DNA from: MGIIb-Q1 sp964342465 | GTDB lineage: Archaea > Thermoplasmatota > Poseidoniia > Poseidoniales > Thalassarchaeaceae | Length of the DNA stretch: 64,000 bases | NCBI GenBank assembly: GCA_964342465.1 | Contig: CAYFFQ010000010.1 | Span: forward strand, 3,763-67,762 | Direction: 5' to 3' | In this document: piece after piece, positions 59,476-64,000 of the stretch | How the letters are laid out: each line of letters begins with the position of its first letter | Numbering within the stretch: the stretch's first letter is position 1 | Notes under the pieces: generated by a model | Told to the model about the DNA's origin: nothing | What the model saw: only the letters and a program-made list of their open reading frames with translations | Databases searched by the model: none | Position numbers and translations under genes: made by a program

Positions 59476-60308
59476 GGTGAATCCTCCAGATTATCGGCAA
59501 GAATCTCACGCACACGCTCTTTTTCGGTGGTAGAGAGGGGTTCAACTTCGGGTGGTACCCCCAGTTTCCGCTCCCCCATCCACACCAGCGTCACGAAAAC
59601 GAGTAGAGAGAATCCTCCGCCGACCAACATTCCACCGAGGTCCCCCAGAGCACCCCACGAAGCACTGCGCCAGTAGACTGGGTCGTCCCCAACCGTTCCC
59701 TGCGCCAGCAGATAGATGACAAGTCCGAAGGAGGCGAGTGAGAGGAGGGCCATAACCGTCGCTTCACGCCATCGCTCATCCCCCATGATGAGTGCGGCGG
59801 CGGCGGCGAATCCGGCGAAGATGACCAAAGAGGTGAGGAGGCTGGTGACGAAGTGCCGCCACCACGGATTATCCAAGCCGTCGAGGGACGGCCTATTATA
59901 GAAGAGCATCCACAGAAACCAGAGGGCTGAAAGAGCGATGAGAGCAAAGCCGATGATACGGCTCCTACGAGGTAGAGGTGCAACTGGAATCGGGCCGGAA
60001 AACAGGGCTATCCAGATGCCGAACAGAAGCGCTGCAAACGGCCCGATGAGTATGATTAATAGGTGCAGAGACCAACCTTCTATAGATTCACTTAGGGGTG
60101 CTGAATGGCTGGCGATAACGAGCACCGTAAGGAGCAGCAGGAGACGACCAACTATTCTCCTCTTCCTCTCGTTGGCAATCGCCATGCCGAGGCCAATGGG
60201 GAAGAGCAACAGAGGTATCCAGAACCGAGCAAGAATCTCACCATCCGGAAGCATCGGTATCGCTCCTCCCATGAGGGGCATCACCTTGAACATTGACCAT
60301 GTTGCCAC
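59472..60308 (-). CDS. Polytopic membrane protein
   Basis: A 278-residue protein with about seven TM segments, no recognised domain, and a charged C-terminal tail (STTEKERVREILADN). Basic residues cluster in the loops after TM2 and TM4 (NERKRRIVGR; PLPRRSR), so the N-terminus is probably outside. The first 20 residues may precede the true start; MLPDGEILARFW could be it. It is translationally coupled to the four-TM gene that follows. It is divergent from the eL42 gene across about 96 bp. Confidence 0.65.
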   Translation of the reverse strand: MATWSMFKVMPLMGGAIPMLPDGEILARFWIPLLLFPIGLGMAIANERKRRIVGRLLLLLTVLVIASHSAPLSESIEGWSLHLLIILIGPFAALLFGIWIALFSGPIPVAPLPRRSRIIGFALIALSALWFLWMLFYNRPSLDGLDNPWWRHFVTSLLTSLVIFAGFAAAAALIMGDERWREATVMALLSLASFGLVIYLLAQGTVGDDPVYWRSASWGALGDLGGMLVGGGFSLLVFVTLVWMGERKLGVPPEVEPLSTTEKERVREILADNLEDSP

Positions 60309-60404
60309 TCCGTCAATGGTGATTCGGACCTTCGATTTCGCACGACACTCTCAAATAGGGGTCGTTGGTGGGCCACTCGCCCAAAGGGCGTAAGGTGTTG
60401 TTGA

Positions 60405-60689
60405 ATGGTCAATCGTCCACGAAAAGTCAAGCGCTACAGTCCGGCCGCCGGCCGTCACACCATCCACACCGTGGAGCGGGTCAAAAAGCGCAAGGCAAGT
60501 GAACTCAAATGGGGTCAGCGAAGATTCCGCCGGGTGACTGCCGGATATCGTGGTTTCCCACGCCCAAAGCCCGAAGGGAGAGAGAAGCCGACTCGCCGAG
60601 TCAACATTCTCTACCGTTGCACTGAGACCGGAAAGGCACACACTCCGAAGTGTAAGCGGGCGAGGAAATTCAATCTGACGGATGAGTGA
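60405..60689 (+). CDS. rpl44e: Ribosomal protein eL42 (L44e), zinc ligands lost
   Basis: A 94-residue large-subunit protein. The core HTIHTVERVKKRKASEL, WGQRRFRRVTAGYRGFPRPKPEGREKPT is nearly invariant in eL42, and RVNILYRCTETGKAHTPK is its C-terminal ribbon. Canonical eL42 has CPYC near residue 10 and CTECGKAH near the end; here these are YSPAAG and CTETGK, leaving a single Cys. It therefore cannot hold zinc in the usual way. It heads the conserved archaeal cluster eL42-eS27-aIF2alpha-Nop10-PAC2. The ATG is 97 bp from the divergent membrane-protein gene. Confidence 0.93.
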   Translation: MVNRPRKVKRYSPAAGRHTIHTVERVKKRKASELKWGQRRFRRVTAGYRGFPRPKPEGREKPTRRVNILYRCTETGKAHTPKCKRARKFNLTDE

Positions 60690-60700
60690 GGTGACAGTGG

Positions 60701-60871
60701 ATGAGTGGAAATTTCGTGAAAGTCGGATGCCGCGATTGCGGAAACGAACAGATAATCTTCGATAAAGCATGCACGAAGGTGTCCTGCAAGATCTGTGGAG
60801 CAACTCTAGCCCAGCCTGCTGGTGGCAAGGCGAAACTTGTCAGCGCAGGAATCGTTGAAGAGCTGGAGTGA
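60701..60871 (+). CDS. rps27e: Ribosomal protein eS27
   Basis: A 56-residue small-subunit protein. MSGNFVKVGCRDCGNEQIIF and VSCKICGATLAQPAGGKAKL show the intact C-x2-C...C-x2-C zinc ribbon of eS27. The GTG/ATG region has ATG 60701 just after GTGACAGTGG; 11 bp separate it from eL42. The gene fills what would otherwise be a gap in the cluster and is shorter than most calling thresholds. It ends 22 bp before the aIF2-alpha start. Confidence 0.93.
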   Translation: MSGNFVKVGCRDCGNEQIIFDKACTKVSCKICGATLAQPAGGKAKLVSAGIVEELE

Positions 60872-60893
60872 ATTCGCAGGAGTCGGGCAGAAT

Positions 60894-61679
60894 ATGGCGG
60901 CAGACGGTGACAATTGGCCAGAAGAAGGCGAAATCGTCGTCTGCGTGATTACCGAAGTCAAGAAGAACGGCGCCTATGCCAAACTTGACGCCTACGATGG
61001 AAAAGAGGGGTTCATCTTCGTCGGTGAGATTGCCGCAGGATGGGTCAAGAACATCCGCGGCCATGTACGCAAGGGTCAGCGACTCGCAGCAAAGGTCCTG
61101 AAAGTCAAGAAGGAGAGACAGAGTGTTGAACTCTCCCTCAAATCGGTCAGCGAAGAGCGCCGAAGGGAAGCGATGCAGAAATGGAAGAACGAGAATCGAG
61201 CCGTGCAACTTCTTTCATTCGCCGCTGAGCAGGTGAAGTGGTCTGACTCTGAAAGGGACGAGATTCGTATATCACTCATCAACACCTTTGGCACACTCTA
61301 CTCCGCGTTCGAGGAGTGCGCCATCGATGCAACTGCACTCACCGAGGCGGGATTCGAAGGTGATTGGTGCAAGATTTTCACGGAAATAGCCGTCGAGAAC
61401 ATCATCCCGCCATTCGTACAGATACGCGGCTTCATTGACATCACCGTCACTTCCGAAGATGGAATCGAAGTGATACGAGACGCCCTCGCCGCCGCCGAAG
61501 AGGCTGGGAGTGAAGGCGAGACGATGGTCACCTGTCACTATGACGGGGCGCCGAGATATCGAGTTGAAATCACGGCGCCGGACTACAAAGCCGCCGAAGC
61601 GGCGTGGCAGTCAGTCGAGGCGACCGCCCTTCCCGCTGTTGTCTCCGGTGGTGGAACCGCCACTTCCGAGCGAGTGTGA
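60894..61679 (+). CDS. eif2a: Translation initiation factor aIF2 alpha
   Basis: Alpha subunit of aIF2, which brings Met-tRNAi to the ribosome. It has 261 residues. An N-terminal S1 domain (GEIVVCVITEVKKNGAYAKLDAYDGKEGFIF; about 12-90) is followed by the helical middle (SEERRREAMQKWKNENRAVQLL) and the C-terminal alpha-beta domain (IRGFIDITVTSEDG...VEITAPDYKAAE) that contacts the gamma subunit. ATG 60894 (MAADGDNWP) agrees with the family; the upstream in-frame region lies inside eS27. The C-terminus (GGGTATSERV) is a short extension. Confidence 0.95.
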   Translation: MAADGDNWPEEGEIVVCVITEVKKNGAYAKLDAYDGKEGFIFVGEIAAGWVKNIRGHVRKGQRLAAKVLKVKKERQSVELSLKSVSEERRREAMQKWKNENRAVQLLSFAAEQVKWSDSERDEIRISLINTFGTLYSAFEECAIDATALTEAGFEGDWCKIFTEIAVENIIPPFVQIRGFIDITVTSEDGIEVIRDALAAAEEAGSEGETMVTCHYDGAPRYRVEITAPDYKAAEAAWQSVEATALPAVVSGGGTATSERV

Positions 61680-61838
61680 CCCCGAAGGGGGAGTGGGTGT
61701 AGTGAGCGAACCCGCGGTATCACTTCCCAGCACGTCTGACCCCCACCCCGACCATAATCGTAGATTCGCAGGCGACCTTGACCACCCCCATCATTCACAT
61801 TCACATACCGTGCAGGGCAATCGCTTTGAACCGAGACA

Positions 61839-62078
61839 ATGACAAACGACTCAGAGGAGATGAGGATGGGGCGCAGCAAGATGCAGAAGTGCCGCCAATG
61901 TAGGGCCTATGGTCTGAGAACCACCTGTGAGAAATGCGGCGGACCGGCGCAAGCAGCAGCGCCCCTGAAGTTCTCACCACAAGACCCCCACGCAGCCCTT
62001 AGGCGCAAGTATGAGAGGGTGAACTCCCCCGAATGGGTGGAGGCACTCCCGACCCCTAAGCAGGAGGCGAAGAAGTGA
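61839..62078 (+). CDS. nop10: H/ACA RNP component Nop10
   Basis: Nop10 is a small structural protein of H/ACA ribonucleoproteins, which guide pseudouridylation of rRNA. The 79-residue protein has the zinc ribbon KCRQCRAYGLRTTCEKCGG and the conserved PLKFSPQDPHAALRRKYER. A 14-residue N-terminal extension (MTNDSEEMRMGRSK) could be untranslated if ATG at MQKCRQ is the start. The last base of its stop is the first of the PAC2-like gene's ATG. A hairpin CCCC-GAA-GGGG lies at 61681-61691 in the 159-bp gap before it. Confidence 0.92.
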   Translation: MTNDSEEMRMGRSKMQKCRQCRAYGLRTTCEKCGGPAQAAAPLKFSPQDPHAALRRKYERVNSPEWVEALPTPKQEAKK

Positions 62079-62842
62079 TGCGTACCCGCATAGTGTGGGA
62101 AAACGGGTTCACTGAACTTCCCGCCCACAGCCACCTCCTACACGCCGTACCAGGGGTGGGGAATGTCGGAAAACTGGTCGTCGATACACTGGTCGCAGAG
62201 AAGGAGAACAAACTTGTCGCCCGAATCCTCCATCCCGACCTCCCTCCGCACGCGACACTGAACACCGACGGACTCCTGAGGCCACCGAGTCTGGATATCC
62301 ACGAGGTCAGACTTGCCGATGACACAGCGATTCTCTCACTATCAAGCAACTTCCAGCCGCTCACCCCTTCAGGTCAATACGAAGTCTCCTCACGGATTCT
62401 CGAGGAGACATCAGCGGCTGGAGTTGGAAGAGTTCTGATTCTTGCCGGTCTCGCTTCCGAACCGGGGAGTGAAGAGATCCACATCGTCTGTGCAACCGCA
62501 GAAGAAAAGGAGGTCATGGAAGGGTTGGGGCTAGATGTGACTGGAGAGCATCCTTCTGCTGGTGTGATTGGTATGACGGGACTTGTCGCATCTTTGGCGC
62601 CAACATTCGGTCAATCGGCAATCTGCATCATCGGGGAGACGGTAGGCACCAGCGTCGATACGTTAGCGGCCGACCGTATGGTCCGTTTCATCTCTGAAAA
62701 TCTCGGGATTGATTTGGCGATTGAACTGGACAATACCGAGGATGCGGCTGAGAGGCTTCGGCAGTTTTTCGACCTCGACGAAGTCGCTGAATTGCCATCT
62801 AGTTTCGACAGGAGAGAGGCAGACACCGGATTCTATGCCTGA
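62078..62842 (+). CDS. PAC2-family proteasome assembly chaperone
   Basis: A 254-residue PAC2/PbaB-like protein. Visible: PGVGNVGKLVVDTLV near the N-terminus, the family's nucleoside-phosphorylase-like strands (VLILAGLASEPG; VIGMTGLVASLAPTFGQ; ICIIGETVG), and DTLAADRMVRFISENLGI. Archaeal homologues help assemble 20S proteasome rings. It follows nop10 directly (TGATG), the standard archaeal order. A GTG at 62075 one codon earlier is also possible. Confidence 0.9.
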   Translation: MRTRIVWENGFTELPAHSHLLHAVPGVGNVGKLVVDTLVAEKENKLVARILHPDLPPHATLNTDGLLRPPSLDIHEVRLADDTAILSLSSNFQPLTPSGQYEVSSRILEETSAAGVGRVLILAGLASEPGSEEIHIVCATAEEKEVMEGLGLDVTGEHPSAGVIGMTGLVASLAPTFGQSAICIIGETVGTSVDTLAADRMVRFISENLGIDLAIELDNTEDAAERLRQFFDLDEVAELPSSFDRREADTGFYA

Positions 62843-62933
62843 GATGAGTAGTGGAATCGTGATACCCTTCCAGTCTGCTTGAGTGCAACCCATTCAGTTG
62901 AAAAACCACTATTTCATGGCAATTTGTCCGTAT

Positions 62934-63134
62934 TCATCCACCGGAAGATACGATAACCGTCTCAATCCTGATTTCGGATTCGATTCTACTGTCATGAGGG
63001 ACGATTACACCCTCGTGAACGGCTAATACCGTGCTCGGGTGAATATGCAGGGTCTTGAGAACCTCACGGATTGTCGCCCCTACCTCGCATTTCTGTGTGA
63101 GAGTCACCCCATCATGCACAACCTCTACCTGCAT
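62934..63134 (-). CDS. Beta-grasp ubiquitin-like protein (SAMP/MoaD/ThiS-like) ending in Gly-Gly
   Basis: A 66-residue protein with a MoaD/ThiS-like beta-grasp pattern: MQVEVVHDG, a hydrophilic turn, ATIREVLKTLHIHPSTVLAVHEG, IVPHDSRI and the final ETVIVSSGG. The terminal Gly-Gly is required for adenylation in small archaeal modifiers and in sulfur carriers, so it could act as protein tag or sulfur donor. I chose ATG 63134 since it begins the first strand; GTG 63158 would add eight residues. No E1-like gene is in the window. It faces the PAC2-like gene, which serves the proteasome; that pairing is suggestive only. Confidence 0.75.
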   Translation of the reverse strand: MQVEVVHDGVTLTQKCEVGATIREVLKTLHIHPSTVLAVHEGVIVPHDSRIESEIRIETVIVSSGG

Positions 63135-63342
63135 GTCTCTGCGAGGCTGATTTACCACTTCAAACCAACCATCGTCACGGTGTAAATTGAAGGAGGGGCG
63201 GATGGTTTGGTCGGGGGAAACATGGAGGAGAGGTCAACTATCCTAGGTCCGGTACAGGGTGAGTGACCATCTTATCAAATCGTGAGACAGGCAGCCAGAC
63301 ACCCTTGAATTGAAGTGAGGTGGGCGTCTCGGCGGGGCTGCA

Positions 63343-63425
63343 GCCGAGATCGCATAGCCCGGTATCGCGGTGGATTCGAAATCCACTGTCTTCACGACGC
63401 GGGGGTTCAAATCCCTCTCTCGGCG
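63343..63425 (+). tRNA. tRNA-Ser(CGA)
   Basis: An 83-nt class II tRNA. The acceptor GCCGAGA pairs with TCTCGGC; the anticodon stem GTGGA/TCCAC encloses TTCGAAA, giving anticodon CGA for serine. A long variable arm (about 14 nt) fits serine; the T-arm is GGGGG-TTCAAAT-CCCTC. The discriminator is G; CCA is not encoded. No intron is seen. An inverted copy of the 3' acceptor strand, TCTCGGC, lies at 63327-63333 just upstream. Confidence 0.95.
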
Positions 63426-63439
63426 CCTTCCTTGTCATT

Positions 63440-64000
63440 GATTTTGGCGAGTTCGTTGAAATCCGGGCGGGGGCGCCGATGCACTCGCGACATCGATTCA
63501 TCTCAAGGTGCATCGGCGCCATGAAACATCGATTGATAACCCGCCCTTAGATTGGAGAACTCGCGGTTCTCGGAAGGCACCGAGAAACTCACCCTTCCGT
63601 TGAAGATTTTGGCGAGTTCGTTGGAATCCGGGCGGGGGTGATGATGCACTCGCGACATCGCTGAATTATCAGGTGCATCATCACCATGAAACATCGCTTG
63701 ATAACCCGCCCTTCTCTGCATAGAACTCGCGGTTCTCGGAAGGCACCGAGAAACTCACCCTTTCGTTGAAGATTTTGGCGAGTTCGTTGGAATCCGGGCG
63801 GGGGTGATGATGCACTCGCGACATCGCTGAATTATCAGGTGCATCGGCGCCGTGCAACATCGATTGATAACCCGCCCTTCTCTGCATAGAACTCGCGGTT
63901 CTCGGAAGGCACCGAATTTTTTTTTGAAATTGGTGAGTTCCCTTGAATCCGGGCGGGGCGACAGCACCCTCCATCATTGATTATTTTGAGGTGCTGTCGC
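63440..64000 (+). repeat. Structured tandem array, units of about 165 bp with covarying hairpins
   Basis: Units begin at about 63440, 63605, 63771 and 63926 (periods 165, 166, 155); the last is cut by the window end. Each has GGGCGGG then a hairpin: GGCGCCGATGCAC/GTGCATCGGCGCC (63472-63484/63508-63520), GGTGATGATGCAC/GTGCATCATCACC (63637-63649/63673-63685), a mixed pair with one mismatch (63803-63815/63839-63851), and GCGACAGCACC/GGTGCTGTCGC (63958-63968/63990-64000). CCCGCCC then closes an outer stem in the first three; a GAGAAC/GTTCTC hairpin and TTCTCGG/CCGAGAA follow. It starts 15 bp after tRNA-Ser. Confidence 0.9.

Noticed and set aside
60405..60689. Assignment as ribosomal protein eL34
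   Set aside because: The VERVKKRK, GQRRFRRVT and GFPRPKPEGREKPT blocks belong to eL42 (L44e).
61680..61838. Small gene between aIF2 alpha and nop10
   Set aside because: Frames here are antisense or overlap shadows of aIF2 alpha; no ribosomal or zinc-ribbon motif is seen.
63440..64000. Box C/D sRNA array (TGATGA and CTGA in units 2 and 3)
   Set aside because: Unit 1 lacks TGATGA, and the motif lies inside the hairpin arm where it varies with pairing; a C/D kink-turn would need it unpaired and fixed.
63440..64000. Integron attC-like sites
   Set aside because: No integrase gene, no GTTRRRY/RYYYAAC core boxes, and no cassette genes between units.

Overview
The window reads as a chromosome segment of a mesophilic, probably marine archaeon of the Thermoplasmatota, most likely Marine Group II/III (Poseidoniales-like). 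The evidence is archaeal information-processing genes (PheRS alpha, eL37, eL42, eS27, aIF2-alpha, Nop10, archaeosine tRNA-guanine transglycosylase, PAC2 chaperone, CTP-dependent riboflavin kinase, a diglycine beta-grasp protein), a complete SUF system, and many large secreted or membrane-anchored proteins with calcium-binding Asp-rich repeats. The lineage call is inference from gene content; no rRNA is present. One run of 100 Ns marks an assembly join, so this is probably a draft or metagenome-assembled genome.

Layout. 1-3.3 kb: an AT-rich pair encoding a membrane-anchored winged-helix protein (cut by the window edge) and a metzincin-like protein without its catalytic Glu. 3.5-8.9 kb: secreted or lipid-anchored LVIVD-like propeller, SCO1-like and YHYH proteins. 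9.2-11 kb: tandem paralogous membrane proteins with leaderless-type promoters. 11.2-24 kb: pheS, an anchored amidase with bacterial-type GC...DGSC modules, a zinc-ribbon membrane protein, an aminotransferase, a 1784-residue surface protein and a small exported protein. 24 kb: tRNA-Thr(UGU) with tRNA-derived repeats around the N gap. 24.5-32.6 kb: folD, then sufC-B-D-S, a DUF302-SufE fusion and sufT, with a NifU-type scaffold gene diverging. 33-45 kb: archaeosine TGT without its zinc cysteines, two ABC ATPase/permease pairs with an unknown Trp-rich partner, a PH-domain membrane protein, a TPR protein and truA. 45-52 kb: ribK, an esterase gene with a 361-bp partial copy, a GT-C-like membrane protein and a PqqB-like metallo-beta-lactamase-fold protein. 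52-58 kb: sialidase-like lipoprotein, propeller-PKD protein, ThiI-like protein with a destroyed PP-loop, purF. 58.7-64 kb: eL37, two membrane proteins, the eL42-eS27-aIF2a-nop10-PAC2 cluster, a ubiquitin-like modifier candidate, tRNA-Ser(CGA) and a structured repeat array running off the end.

The most striking unexplained signal is repeat DNA at the 3' ends of genes. Tandem arrays of 36-126 bp units start in the last codons or the stop codon of at least six unrelated protein genes, and a seventh gene (eL37) is followed at once by a minisatellite. Structured repeats also sit beside both tRNA genes. In the array after tRNA-Ser (units of about 165 bp) a 13-bp hairpin changes sequence between units by matched substitutions in both arms, so pairing is kept. 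No CRISPR array, transposase, integrase or rRNA gene was seen.
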